A stretch of DNA of 36,874 bases from DATMBL01 sp035559295 (GCA_035559295.1 DATMBL010000406.1:1-36874), one strand, 5' to 3'; shown: positions 1-7,670, counted from the first letter of the stretch. Notes: generated by a model not told the origin, from the letters alone. Translations and numbers: made by a program.

Positions 1-405
1 CTCGTTCAGCTCGAGAAGCAGCCGTCGCGCCAGGCGCAAGCCGTTGTTGATCTGAAAGCTTCCGTCGAGTTGGGGATCGTTGATCAAACCCTTCCAGCCG
101 ACCGTCGTTCGAGGTTTCTCGAAATAGACGCGCATCAGCACCAAAAGATCGGCTTCGAATCGACTTTTTGCGGCCTTGAGCTTTCCCGCGTATTCCTGGG
201 CTGCCCTGACGTCGTGGATCGAGCACGGCCCCATAACCACCATCAGCCGGTCGTCGGCGCCGTGGAGTATCCGATGGATCGATTGGCGCGTCTCGTAGAC
301 CGTCCTGGCGGCATTCTGCGTGATGGGAAAGTCCCGCAACAAGTGCGACGGGGGCAGTAACTCCTTGATCTCCCTGATCCTCAAATCATCGGTCCGGTAG
401 AGCAT
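1..405 (-). CDS. aroF: Class I DAHP synthase, N-terminal part (cut by window edge)
   Basis: First enzyme of the shikimate pathway: condenses phosphoenolpyruvate and erythrose 4-phosphate to DAHP. I translated this frame by hand: 135 codons are open from the ATG at 405 to the window edge. The protein starts MLYRTDDLRIREIKELLPP and carries the family landmarks VMGPCSIHD (about residues 65-73), RVYFEKPRTTVGWKGL (about 100-115) and NDPQLDGSFQINNGL, all typical of AroF/AroG/AroH. The start is supported by an AAGGA ribosome site 6-7 bases upstream and a promoter with a perfect TATAAT. Which isozyme and which feedback inhibitor cannot be told from this fragment, so the symbol is a family label. The C-terminal two thirds lie outside the window. 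Confidence 0.93.
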   Translation of the reverse strand, partial: MLYRTDDLRIREIKELLPPSHLLRDFPITQNAARTVYETRQSIHRILHGADDRLMVVMGPCSIHDVRAAQEYAGKLKAAKSRFEADLLVLMRVYFEKPRTTVGWKGLINDPQLDGSFQINNGLRLARRLLLELNE

Positions 406-426
406 TGCGGTTCCTTGAAAGCGCGT

Positions 427-455
427 ATTATAGCGGAAACGTTACCGAAAGCTAA
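427..455 (-). promoter_or_regulatory. Putative sigma-70 promoter of the DAHP synthase gene
   Basis: On the minus strand there is a consensus -10 TATAAT (427-432) with a weak -35 TTAGCT (450-455) at a 17-base spacing. Transcription would start near 420, giving a leader of about 15 bases before the ATG at 405. The rest of the 174-base gap to asnS shows no gene. Confidence 0.55.
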
Positions 456-579
456 CAGGCCGCGGGCCCAAAGCCAAATCGAAGATAGAGGATCGAGTGG
501 AGAGGACCAAACGCGCCCCCGGCGCGGACCGGCCGCCGGTTGCAGGAATCGAGGATTTCGCGAGCCCGAGCAAATTCGG

Positions 580-1971
580 TTAAAACTCAGCGTTACCGGG
601 TGTCCGTGGGAAGGGGATGACATCCCGGATGTTCTTCAGGCCGGTTACGTACATCATCATGCGTTCGAGGCCGAGACCGAACCCCGAATGCGGCGCGGAA
701 CCGTATCGGCGCAAATCGAGATACCACCAGTATGCCTTTTCGTCCAATCCGGCGGCGCGCAGCCTCTCCAACAGGACATCGAGTCGTTCTTCTCGCTGGC
801 TTCCGCCGACGATCTCGCCGACCCTGGGGACGAGCACGTCCATGGCGCGAACCGTTTTGCCGTCATCGTTCACGCGCATGTAAAACGGCTTGATTTCCTT
901 CGGGTAGTCGGTCACGATCACCGGCTTTTTGAAAACCACCTCGGCCAAGAAACGCTCGTGTTCGGTCTGTAGATCGGCGCCCCACTCGACTGGGAATTCC
1001 CAGCGCTTTCCCGAGCGCTGAAGCTCCCGCACCGCATCGGTGTAGCTGATGTGGCCGAAAGTCGATTGCGCGACGTGCTCCAGCGTGGCGATGACGGTAC
1101 TGTCGATCCGATCGTTGAAGAAGCGCAGGTCCTCTTCGCAATCGTCGAGCACCGCACGGATGATCGATTTCAAGAACGCTTCGGCAAGCGCCATATCGTC
1201 GCGCAACTCGCAGAACGCCATTTCCGGCTCGACCATCCAAAACTCGGCGAGATGCCGCGGCGTATTGCTGTTCTCCGCCCGGAACGTCGGTCCAAAGGTA
1301 TATACTTTCGAGAATGCGAGGGCGAAGATTTCCGCCTCGAGCTGGCCGCTCACGGTGAGAAAGGCGCGGCGGCCGAAGAAATCTTGGGACCAGTCGATCG
1401 CGCCGTCGGCCGAGCGGGGTATATGACGCGGATCGAGCGAGGTCACGCTGAACAACTGACCGGCGCCCTCACAGTCCGAGGTCGTGATGATCGGCGTTTG
1501 CACGTAGAGAAAGTCCCGCTCCTGAAAAAACCGATGAATCGCTCGGCTCAATACGTTGCGCACCCGGAAGGTTGCGCCAAAGGTGTTGCTGCGCACGCGA
1601 AGGTGGCCGATCTCGCGCAAGAACTCGAGTGTATGACCTTTCTTTTGCAGGGGATAGCTGCCCGGATCCGCGCTCCCGAAAAGGTGGAGCCTGCGAACCT
1701 TCAGTTCGATCGCCTGCCCTTTGGCAGGCGATTCACTGAGCACACCGGAGGCTTCGACGCTGCTCCCGGTCGTCACTTGCCTGAGGAGTTGCTCGGGGAC
1801 CGCGCCCGCCTCGACCACGAGTTGCATGCTTTTGAGTCGGGAACCGTCGTTCAGTTCGACGAAGGTGATGCCTTTGGAGTCGCGCCGCGACCGCACCCAA
1901 CCGCGCAACGTGATCTCGGTTCCGACCGGCATCGTGAACGCTTGCTTGACCGAGGCCGCCATCGGGATCAT
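580..1971 (-). CDS. asnS: Asparaginyl-tRNA synthetase
   Basis: Charges tRNA-Asn with asparagine in the cytoplasm. From the ATG at 1971 it is 463 aa, close to E. coli AsnS (466). An N-terminal OB-fold anticodon-binding domain (TLRGWVRSRRDSKGI near residue 30) is followed by the class II catalytic domain: motif 2 FRAENSNTPRHLAEFWMVEPE, diagnostic for AsnRS over AspRS, then IGGSQREERLDVL and motif 3 GFGLGLERMMMYVTG, ending DVIPFPRTPGNAEF. The frame is also open to a TTG at 2007; I prefer ATG 1971 or 1962 because these give the usual N-terminal length. Neither has a convincing ribosome site. A dedicated AsnRS means Asn-tRNA need not be made by GatCAB transamidation. Confidence 0.96.
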   Translation of the reverse strand: MIPMAASVKQAFTMPVGTEITLRGWVRSRRDSKGITFVELNDGSRLKSMQLVVEAGAVPEQLLRQVTTGSSVEASGVLSESPAKGQAIELKVRRLHLFGSADPGSYPLQKKGHTLEFLREIGHLRVRSNTFGATFRVRNVLSRAIHRFFQERDFLYVQTPIITTSDCEGAGQLFSVTSLDPRHIPRSADGAIDWSQDFFGRRAFLTVSGQLEAEIFALAFSKVYTFGPTFRAENSNTPRHLAEFWMVEPEMAFCELRDDMALAEAFLKSIIRAVLDDCEEDLRFFNDRIDSTVIATLEHVAQSTFGHISYTDAVRELQRSGKRWEFPVEWGADLQTEHERFLAEVVFKKPVIVTDYPKEIKPFYMRVNDDGKTVRAMDVLVPRVGEIVGGSQREERLDVLLERLRAAGLDEKAYWWYLDLRRYGSAPHSGFGLGLERMMMYVTGLKNIRDVIPFPRTPGNAEF

Positions 1972-2022
1972 ACCGGCCAGTATCGGATATTGCGACGGCG
2001 TCTTCAACCGTGGCGCGGTGCC

Positions 2023-2058
2023 TTGACAGCCGGGTGTCTCGTCTTTTAGGAGTATAAA
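2023..2058 (+). promoter_or_regulatory. Possible promoter in the asnS / DUF5985 divergent gap
   Basis: The 158-base gap between asnS and the first DUF5985 gene holds a perfect -35 hexamer TTGACA (2023-2028). The best -10 at normal spacing is poor (TTTAGG, 2045-2050). A better TATAAA (2053-2058) is 24 bases away, too far for a standard sigma-70 promoter. Either may drive the plus-strand genes. Weak evidence. Confidence 0.25.
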
Positions 2059-2129
2059 AGTTTTAAGCTACAACGAAGGTCGGGCTAACCCTCCAAAGGT
2101 TGGGCCTCGGGAGTCGAAAAGGACGTCCC

Positions 2130-2393
2130 ATGGGTGGGATACTTTATTCGCTCTGCACGGTGACCGCTTTCTTTTGCGCGTGGCTCTTGTTTCGCGCCTA
2201 CTACCGGAGCCGCTATCGTCTCCTCCTTTGGGGCAGCCTGTGTTTTTTGGGGCTGACGCTAAACAACGCGCTGCTCGTGATCGACAAGCTTCTACTCGGA
2301 GAGGATATGACGCTGTTTACGTGGCGCTTGGTCGTGGCGGCCCTGGCAATGGCGGTGCTGCTGTACGGAATCATCTGGGACGCCGAAACCTAG
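2130..2393 (+). CDS. DUF5985-type small membrane protein, copy 1
   Basis: An 87-residue, very hydrophobic protein. I chose the ATG at 2130 because AAAAGGACG stands just upstream and because the protein then aligns end to end with the paralogue at 2906. It has about three membrane segments: residues ~5-22 (LYSLCTVTAFFCAWLLF), ~30-52 around RLLLWGSLCFLGLTLNNALL, and ~62-85 ending VLLYGIIWD. A short basic stretch (YYRSRYR) lies between the first two. I recognise it as DUF5985-like from the WG.CFLGLT.NNAL and FTWR.VVA signatures; no function is known to me. It heads a plus-strand cassette with a winged-helix protein, a second copy and a third small membrane protein. Confidence 0.75.
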   Translation: MGGILYSLCTVTAFFCAWLLFRAYYRSRYRLLLWGSLCFLGLTLNNALLVIDKLLLGEDMTLFTWRLVVAALAMAVLLYGIIWDAET

Positions 2394-2509
2394 CTCCGTT
2401 GGAGCGCGAAGCGCCGCGATCGAACTCCGAACGCCGGCGCTTACCGCTGGCGAAATCGGAGACGACTAAACCGCGTCCGCTTCGGAGCGCTGGGCGAAAA
2501 AAATATGCG

Positions 2510-2902
2510 ATGAGCTACAACAACATTATTCCAGAAGAAGTAGCTCGCTTTATACTACACCACATCGATTCGGTGGCACAGATGGAAGCGATTTTGCTTC
2601 TACGCAGCAACCCGGTCAAAGAATGGAGCGTCGAGGAGTTGGCGAAAAGGCTCTACATCTCGGAGGAGCAAACCGAGGGCGTGGTATCGAGCCTTTGCGC
2701 CCGCGGTATTTTTGTGGCGATACTAACCGGGCCGCCGCGCTACCGCTACGAGCCGGCGTCAAAGGAGTTGGATGAGATGATCGAGCGGGTGGCCGAAGTG
2801 TATTCGAAGCATCTCGTGCCGGTGACAAATCTCATTCATTCGAAGCCGGCAACGAGGGTGCAAGAATTCGCCGATGCATTTAAGCTGAGGAAAGACAAGT
2901 AG
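2510..2902 (+). CDS. Predicted winged-helix DNA-binding protein
   Basis: A 130-residue soluble protein. Residues ~22-75 look like a winged helix: helices around VAQMEAILLLRSNP and EWSVEELAKRLYISEEQTEGVV, then a recognition-like helix SSLCARGIFVA and a hairpin with PPRYRYEPAS. A helical tail (about 85-130) includes ELDEMIERVAEVYSKHLVPV and a basic end. I start it at ATG 2510; the frame is open far upstream, but that part looks like non-coding GC-rich sequence. No strong ribosome site is seen (only the A-rich GAAAAAAA). It lies between two paralogous DUF5985 genes and ends 3 bases before the second, so it is probably co-transcribed and may regulate the cassette. No named family is assigned. Confidence 0.7.
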   Translation: MSYNNIIPEEVARFILHHIDSVAQMEAILLLRSNPVKEWSVEELAKRLYISEEQTEGVVSSLCARGIFVAILTGPPRYRYEPASKELDEMIERVAEVYSKHLVPVTNLIHSKPATRVQEFADAFKLRKDK

Positions 2903-2905
2903 GCG

Positions 2906-3163
2906 ATGGCGCTGTTCGCTTATTCGCTTTGCACGGCAGCGGCCCTGTTTTGCGCGGCGCTGTTGATCCGTGGCTACACGCGGAGCGGCTACCGCTTGCT
3001 TTTGTGGGGAGGGCTGTGCTTCCTGGGGCTGACGGCGAACAATGCGCTGGTTGCGATCGATCGGCTTCTCGTGCCAGACATCAATCTCTTCACCTGGCGC
3101 CTGGTCGTGGCGTTTCTTGCGATGGTGGTTTTGCTCTATGGCATCATCTGGGATCGCGGCTGA
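2906..3163 (+). CDS. DUF5985-type small membrane protein, copy 2
   Basis: An 85-residue hydrophobic protein, clearly paralogous to the one at 2130. Both share YSLCT, YRLLLWG.LCFLGLT.NNAL, LFTWRLVVA and VVLLYGIIWD or close variants, with well over half the residues identical. About three membrane segments. It starts at ATG 2906, 3 bases after the winged-helix gene, so translation is probably coupled. It ends 11 bases before the next small membrane protein. Function unknown; membrane location is the only firm inference. Confidence 0.8.
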   Translation: MALFAYSLCTAAALFCAALLIRGYTRSGYRLLLWGGLCFLGLTANNALVAIDRLLVPDINLFTWRLVVAFLAMVVLLYGIIWDRG

Positions 3164-3174
3164 GGCGTGACTTT

Positions 3175-3489
3175 ATGGATCTCGTGTTGCTCGGCGCTAT
3201 TGCGATGGCTTCGCTCGTGGCGGGACTGTTTTTCCTGCGCTTTTGGAAGGATACGGGAGATCGATTTTTCCTTTATTTTTCGATTTCCTTTTTCGTTGAG
3301 GGTCTCAACCGCTTCGCCCTGGCGCTGACCAGCGATCCCAACGAAGGGCGCCCTCTCTTCTACTTCATACGCTTTCTCTCGTTTCTCTTGATTCTGGTGG
3401 CGATCATTCACAAGAACCTGGGGAAAAGCGCGCGCGCCAAACCCCCGGTCGAAACGGTGGCGACGAGGCGAGGGGGGATGGTAAAGTAA
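3175..3489 (+). CDS. Small membrane protein, divergent DUF5985-like
   Basis: A 104-residue protein with membrane segments at about 3-20 (LVLLGAIAMASLVAGLFFL), 30-50 (FFLYFSISFFVEGLNRFAL) and 65-80 (IRFLSFLLILVAII), and a basic, probably cytoplasmic tail ending TRRGGMVK. The pattern FLRFWKDTGDRFF followed by a second helix with EGLNR recalls the second DUF5985 type commonly found beside the first. It is not a recent duplicate of the two upstream proteins. The ATG at 3175 follows the previous stop by 11 bases with no strong ribosome site, which suggests coupled translation. Function unknown. Confidence 0.75.
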   Translation: MDLVLLGAIAMASLVAGLFFLRFWKDTGDRFFLYFSISFFVEGLNRFALALTSDPNEGRPLFYFIRFLSFLLILVAIIHKNLGKSARAKPPVETVATRRGGMVK

Positions 3490-3526
3490 TCGGGAGGGCA
3501 AAGCGAGCGACGCGCTTGGAGGTTCG

Positions 3527-4090
3527 GTGACACGACGCAAAGTCTTGCTCGGTTTGGCGGCTGCGGGGTTGTGGTCCTACTTCAAGCGCGAACCGTTCGG
3601 TGCCCTGGCAACGTCAATGAGAGACATTGAAGCGCTGCAGAAGAGTTGGCGCGAGTTGCTCCCCGACGGCGTCAAAGTGCCGTCACCGGCTGAACCGCTC
3701 AAGTTATCGAACGAAGAATGGCGCAAGCGACTCAGTCCCGAGCAGTTTCACGTCCTGCGCGAAGAGGGGACGGAGCGCGCCGGCACAAGTCCGCTAAACA
3801 ACGAAAAGCGCCCGGGTGTTTTTACGTGCGCCGGCTGCAATCTGCCGTTGTTTACTTCGGCGATGAAATACGAGAGTGGCACCGGATGGCCGAGTTTTTT
3901 CACAACCATTCCCGGTGTCTTTGGAACCAAAACCGATTACAAGCTGATTTGGCCGCGCACCGAGTACCACTGCATCCGGTGCGGCGGCCATCATGGTCAC
4001 GTCTTCGATGACGGCCCGCCGCCGACGGGAAAGCGCTGGTGCAATAACGGTATCGCCCTCCAGTTCATCCCGAAAAGCGGCAGGGTGTAA
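3527..4090 (+). CDS. msrB: Peptide-methionine (R)-S-oxide reductase MsrB, probably exported
   Basis: Reduces methionine R-sulfoxide in damaged proteins. 187 aa with a GTG start 5 bases after a clear GGAGG. The MsrB domain spans about 60-185: the zinc pairs C101/C104 and C149/C152 are present, the catalytic Cys is C172 in RWCNN, and GTGWPSF and HCIRCGGHHGHVF are diagnostic. The first 30 residues (MTRRKVLLGLAAAGLWSYF) have twin arginines and a hydrophobic stretch, so the protein may be exported by Tat or anchored in the inner membrane. Most MsrB proteins are cytosolic and about 140 aa. The active-site sequence departs slightly from the usual R[YF]C.NS (Asn-Gly in place of Asn-Ser). Confidence 0.93.
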   Translation: MTRRKVLLGLAAAGLWSYFKREPFGALATSMRDIEALQKSWRELLPDGVKVPSPAEPLKLSNEEWRKRLSPEQFHVLREEGTERAGTSPLNNEKRPGVFTCAGCNLPLFTSAMKYESGTGWPSFFTTIPGVFGTKTDYKLIWPRTEYHCIRCGGHHGHVFDDGPPPTGKRWCNNGIALQFIPKSGRV

Positions 4091-4103
4091 AGTCTTTTTC
4101 GCC

Positions 4104-4328
4104 TTAGAGATCCCGCGCTTCGCCGGCCTTTTTCTCTCTACTCGAACCCACGGTCCGAACTGGGGCGAATGTCGGATTCGCTGCCAGCGTTCCGAAGACA
4201 TTTCTCACCGCAGCGACAACCAACGCATCGTCGGACGTCAAGTTCGAAAGCTCTTCGATCAATCCCCAGAAGTCGTCGGGTTTGGGCCTGCCGTTCGAGA
4301 GTCTCGGGGTTTGCAGCTTCCGCTTCAT
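4104..4328 (-). CDS. Small protein of unknown function
   Basis: A 74-residue soluble protein starting MKRKLQTPRLSNGRPKPDD, with a helical centre (FWGLIEELSNLTSDDALVVAAVRNVF) and a basic, polar end. I do not recognise a family. The support is a good ribosome site (AAGGG about 7 bases before the ATG at 4328) and an amino-acid mix more protein-like than the competing frames here. It ends 13 bases from the end of msrB, tail to tail. It could be spurious. Confidence 0.45.
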   Translation of the reverse strand: MKRKLQTPRLSNGRPKPDDFWGLIEELSNLTSDDALVVAAVRNVFGTLAANPTFAPVRTVGSSREKKAGEARDL

Positions 4329-4507
4329 TGTTGATCCCTTCGAGAATTTGCTCTCGGATTAGAGAACGCCCGACCGTGAAAGGTTTCCTCCGCCTGCTGA
4401 TTATTTGACGTTTGCCGCCGGGAATCGGCTACGTTGAGGCGGAATCTAAACTAGCCGCGAGTGCGGCGCTGGCGGAGCGGAGACCGAAGGAAACAAAAAG
4501 AAGGTGA

Positions 4508-4717
4508 TTAGTGAAGATACCGAGATTTCCCGCCCGGCGTCTCGGGTTCCCATTCTTCGCTTGCCAAGCGGGCCTTCCGCAAGATTTCGATCAGCGCCAA
4601 GCGGGCCATCTGGTACGCTTCTTTATCGCTGTCCGAATACTCGAATGCGACTTCACTTGCGGCTGCGATAAGCTCGCCAAGCGTGGTTTCGATAAGCTTC
4701 GTGGGACGTTTCTCCAT
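4508..4717 (-). CDS. Small protein of unknown function
   Basis: A 69-residue acidic, largely helical protein (MEKRPTKLIETTLGELIAAA, then SDSDKEAYQMARLALIEILRKARL). The ATG at 4717 is preferred to one five codons earlier because AGAGGA lies 6 bases before it. No family recognised; no membrane segment or metal-binding motif. The pattern of an N-terminal 'T.LGELIAA' segment and an amphipathic helix would suit a small regulatory or antitoxin-like protein, but no partner gene sits beside it, so this is only a shape comparison. The 179-base gap down to 4328 shows no further gene. Confidence 0.5.
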   Translation of the reverse strand: MEKRPTKLIETTLGELIAAASEVAFEYSDSDKEAYQMARLALIEILRKARLASEEWEPETPGGKSRYLH

Positions 4718-4771
4718 GTGCGTTCCTCTCATGCCGTTAGACGTTGACCGTCGCCGAAAGGATTCACCGAC

Positions 4772-4806
4772 AAAAAATTTTTTCTTCCAATAAAAAATTG
4801 ATTAGT
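4772..4806. other. AT-rich tract between mtgA and a small gene
   Basis: A strongly AT-rich island in otherwise GC-rich DNA: a perfect 12-base palindrome of six A then six T (4772-4783), followed by AATAAAAAATTGATTA. It lies 16 bases past the mtgA stop and about 55 bases upstream of the small minus-strand gene at 4717. It may be bent DNA, an UP-like promoter element or part of a weak mtgA terminator. Confidence 0.4.
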
Positions 4807-4821
4807 GCCGTCCGGCCGGTA

Positions 4822-5583
4822 TCATGGCAGCGAAAGGAAAGTGGCTGGAGGCGCGGCGGTTTTTTCAAACAACGCTGTTTGCCTGGCGGCGGCGTATTCA
4901 GCCTCGGAAATATACCCCCGCGCGGCCATGCGGCCAAGGATCAGATTGCGGCGGTAGCGCACGTCCTTACGCATGGGCGTACGCGGGCTCGGGAGGAGCG
5001 CTGCGAGCGTGGCGGCCTCGAGCGGGTTCAGCGCGGCAGCCGGTTTGCCGAAATAGTGGCGCGCCGCCGCTTCGGCGCCGTAGATGTGCCGGCCCCATTC
5101 GGCGACATTCAAATAAAGCTCGAGGATACGTTGTTTGGAAAGGGCATATTCAAGCTGCCAGGCAATGATGATCTCCTTGAGTTTTCGTAGGGGGCTTTTT
5201 GCCGGGCTCAAATAGAGATTGCGCGCGAGCTGCATGGTGATCGTGCTCGCGCCTCTTTTGAAACTCATCGTTTCCCAATCAGTTCTAAGGGTTTCCTTTA
5301 ATTCGTTGAAATCGATGCCTTTGTGGCTGAAAAAAGCGCTGTCTTCGCCCAGGATGACCGCTGTCTTGAGATGCTCGGAGATCGCGCGATAAGGGACCCA
5401 AACCTGCTGCCGCGGGATTAGTCCTTTGCCCCCGCGGTATTCGCGCTCGCGTAACTCGATCAGAGCGGTCGTTCTAGGGTTTCGATTTTTTAGTTCGACT
5501 ACGTCGGGAAGGCTTAAATAGAAATACACCAGGCCGCTCACCGCCAGCGTTACCAGGGCGGTTTTAACCAGCACTTTTTTCAT
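4822..5583 (-). CDS. mtgA: Monofunctional biosynthetic peptidoglycan transglycosylase MtgA
   Basis: Polymerises lipid II into glycan strands on the periplasmic face of the inner membrane. 253 aa: a single N-terminal membrane anchor (about 5-24, VLVKTALVTLAVSGLVYFYL) and one GT51 domain, with no transpeptidase domain. GT51 motifs are in order: EDSAFFSHKGID with the catalytic Glu at E80, then RGASTITMQLARNLYLS, RKLKEIIIAWQLE and ILELYLNVAEWG. The start overlaps the end of mutY by 20 bases and has no ribosome site of its own, so it is probably translated by coupling from mutY. The C-terminus (about 230-253) is a short tail with no recognised motif. Confidence 0.95.
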   Translation of the reverse strand: MKKVLVKTALVTLAVSGLVYFYLSLPDVVELKNRNPRTTALIELREREYRGGKGLIPRQQVWVPYRAISEHLKTAVILGEDSAFFSHKGIDFNELKETLRTDWETMSFKRGASTITMQLARNLYLSPAKSPLRKLKEIIIAWQLEYALSKQRILELYLNVAEWGRHIYGAEAAARHYFGKPAAALNPLEAATLAALLPSPRTPMRKDVRYRRNLILGRMAARGYISEAEYAAARQTALFEKTAAPPATFLSLP

Positions 5584-6664
5584 GCGCTTGGAGCAGCAGG
5601 AAGACTTTGCGCGTCATCGCGGAAACGGGATAGGCGTCAAAAAACGCCGGGTTCACCCAGCGCCAGCGAGCATTTGGTAAATTGCGAGTGGGCTTGCCCA
5701 CGCGCGAGAACCGCAACACCGTCACCCAGATCCTCCGATTCGTGATCGTATGGCGGACCGTCCCGACCACCCCTTCCGGACGGACCGAGCCCACGAGCGC
5801 GCCCAGATGACGCGTAAGCGCGGTCTCGATGCTTTCGTGCTTCGCCCGCTCGCCGCCGGGGAATTCCCAGAGCCCGCCGAGCAGACCGTTGCGCGGGCGC
5901 TTTCGCAGGAGGAGCTTGTCGTGCGCGCGAATGATCGCGACCGGCCAGTGAACGGCACGGGGCGGCGGCCGCCTTCTTGGCGTAAATCCCTCTCCTTCCT
6001 GGTTCGTTAGGGCTAGCTTGAGCGATGCGGCGCCGCTAAAGTGCCTGCGCGCGCGACATCCCATAGCAACGGGGCAGAAGTTGCATTTCGGCTTGTGCGA
6101 CACGCACATGGTCGCTCCAAGCTCCATTAACGCTTGATTAAAATCGCCGGGGCGCGCGCGCGGCACGATGGCGCGGGCGATCCGTTGGATCTCAGGCGGG
6201 CTCGAAACGCCAAAGACCCGGCTCAGCACCCGGCGGGCATTGCCATCGATTGCCGGATAGGGAGCTCCGAAGGCGATGCTCATCAATGCTCCTGCCGTAT
6301 AATCGCCGATACCCGGGAGCGCTTTGAGAGACTCGTAGCTCGCGGGAAGCTCTCCGTTATGATTGCGAACGAGGAGGCGGGCTGCTCGCTTTAAGCTCTC
6401 CGCGCGCCGGTAATAGCCGAGACCTGACCATAACGCCAGCACCTTGCGGAGCGGAGCACGGTCGAGCGCGGAAACCGTCGGAAGCGCGCTCAAGAAGCGC
6501 TCGTAGTATGGAAGCGCGGTTTGCACCTGGGTCTGCTGGAGCATCGTCTCAGCAATCCAGATCGCGTATGGATCCTTGAGCCGCCGCCAGGGAAGATCTC
6601 TCCTGTTACGGCGGTACCACCGAAGGAGACGGCAGCGAAACCAAGATCGGTTGGCGAGCGGCAT
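5564..6664 (-). CDS. mutY: A/G-specific adenine glycosylase MutY
   Basis: Removes adenine mispaired with 8-oxoguanine. 366 aa. The HhH-GPD domain holds the catalytic Glu E39 (AETMLQQTQV), the helix-hairpin-helix LPGIGDYTAGAL (116-127) and the catalytic Asp D140 (AIDGNARRVLSR). The iron-sulfur loop C187-X6-C194-X2-C197-X5-C203 is complete. A C-terminal NUDIX-like domain (about 235-360; LLRKRPRNGLLGGLWEFPGG) recognises 8-oxoG opposite the adenine. The ATG at 6664 lacks a clear Shine-Dalgarno, but a promoter with good spacing lies just upstream. First gene of a mutY-mtgA pair. All key residues are present, so the protein should be active. Confidence 0.96.
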   Translation of the reverse strand: MPLANRSWFRCRLLRWYRRNRRDLPWRRLKDPYAIWIAETMLQQTQVQTALPYYERFLSALPTVSALDRAPLRKVLALWSGLGYYRRAESLKRAARLLVRNHNGELPASYESLKALPGIGDYTAGALMSIAFGAPYPAIDGNARRVLSRVFGVSSPPEIQRIARAIVPRARPGDFNQALMELGATMCVSHKPKCNFCPVAMGCRARRHFSGAASLKLALTNQEGEGFTPRRRPPPRAVHWPVAIIRAHDKLLLRKRPRNGLLGGLWEFPGGERAKHESIETALTRHLGALVGSVRPEGVVGTVRHTITNRRIWVTVLRFSRVGKPTRNLPNARWRWVNPAFFDAYPVSAMTRKVFLLLQAHEKSAG

Positions 6665-6687
6665 CGGTGCGGCGCGAGGCGATTTCG

Positions 6688-6716
6688 GTTATAAACGGCT
6701 TCGGCATTAAAACCAA
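6688..6716 (-). promoter_or_regulatory. Putative sigma-70 promoter of mutY-mtgA
   Basis: On the minus strand, -35 TTGGTT (6711-6716) and -10 TATAAC (6688-6693) are separated by 17 bases. The predicted start near 6681 leaves a leader of about 17 bases before the mutY ATG. It lies in the 117-base gap between the divergent mutY and EamA genes. Confidence 0.5.
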
Positions 6717-6781
6717 GCCCGGAGTCGCAACAGGCCGTGCCGGCTCGGTCACGCCGCCTCCGGAGCGAAAAGAAAGCGCCC

Positions 6782-7639
6782 ATGGCGGTGGTCTTCGGGG
6801 TCCTCGCATCGCTCTGCTTCGCTGTCGGGAGTTTGCTCGCGCAGCGCGGTTTTCATTCCGCCGAGGCGCCCTGGGGAGCGTGGCTCACGCTCGTCGCCAA
6901 TACCGCCTTCTTGGCTCTCTGCCACTTCGTGCTATACGGCGAGACGCGTCTGTTTGTCGTAGAAAATCTGACGTTCGTTGCGATCGGTCTGTTCGTGCCC
7001 GGCATCACGCGGGTGCTTACGTTTCGCGGCATTCGCACGGTCGGCAGCACCGTCACTTCCACGATCGTCAACACGACACCGCTGTTTTCAACCTTGCTCG
7101 CAATCTTTTTTCTGGCCGAGCGGCCGGATCGGTTGATCCTTTTGGGAGGGGTGTCGATCGTTGTCGGACTCGTGGTCGTCTCCTGGAACGGCAAGCAACG
7201 CCCGTGCGGCAGGCTTGAGCTGGTCTTTCCACTTATGGCGGCGCTACTTTTCGCCGTAAAGGACGTTGCGGTTCGCTGGGGGCTCGGGAGCGGCGGCCAG
7301 CCGGTTCTCGCGGCGGCAATCGCCGCGTTCACGTCAACGCTCGCGGTTTTCGCCCTGACCCGATGGTTCCAGCGCCAGAGATTTTCCTTACCGCCGCCGT
7401 TAACCGCCGTGTGGTTTATCGCTTCCGGGCTCTTCACCGGCGGCTCTTTTCTTTTTATGTATCTCGCCTTCAGCCTGGAGCCGGTTGCAGTGGTTGCGCC
7501 GCTGATCAACAGCTATGCGGTTTTCGTTCTCCTGCTGACGCCGCTCGTGGCGCGCAATATCGAGGTCATCACGTGGCGCAAAGCCCTCGGCGCCCTGCTG
7601 GTAGTGGCGGGGATATTCCTGATTTCGTTCGGCCGATGA
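6782..7639 (+). CDS. EamA/DMT-family transporter (10 membrane segments)
   Basis: A 285-residue integral membrane protein with the two-fold repeat of the drug/metabolite transporter superfamily. It has about ten hydrophobic helices in two EamA halves, roughly 1-140 and 148-285. Typical cues are FRGIRTVGSTVTSTIVNTTPL at the end of half 1 and LAFSLEPVAVVAPLINSYAVF at the end of half 2, where the conserved Pro-rich helices sit. Substrate cannot be inferred; relatives export amino acids, metabolites or drugs. The ATG at 6782 is preferred to a GTG at 6737 because the extra 15 residues are charged and unlike the family. The ribosome site (AGAAAG) is weak. Divergent from mutY; no neighbour suggests a substrate. 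Confidence 0.9.
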   Translation: MAVVFGVLASLCFAVGSLLAQRGFHSAEAPWGAWLTLVANTAFLALCHFVLYGETRLFVVENLTFVAIGLFVPGITRVLTFRGIRTVGSTVTSTIVNTTPLFSTLLAIFFLAERPDRLILLGGVSIVVGLVVVSWNGKQRPCGRLELVFPLMAALLFAVKDVAVRWGLGSGGQPVLAAAIAAFTSTLAVFALTRWFQRQRFSLPPPLTAVWFIASGLFTGGSFLFMYLAFSLEPVAVVAPLINSYAVFVLLLTPLVARNIEVITWRKALGALLVVAGIFLISFGR

Positions 7640-7670
7640 TCCATCGAAGTACAAGCAGAGATTCCACCAC

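Noticed and set aside
1051..2049. A 332-codon open frame antisense to asnS.
   Set aside because: asnS is certain on the other strand; the antisense product is Arg/His-rich and unlike known proteins.
5564..5583. Possible frameshift joining mutY and mtgA.
   Set aside because: Both proteins are complete with their own proper ends; a 20-base overlap is an ordinary case of coupled genes.
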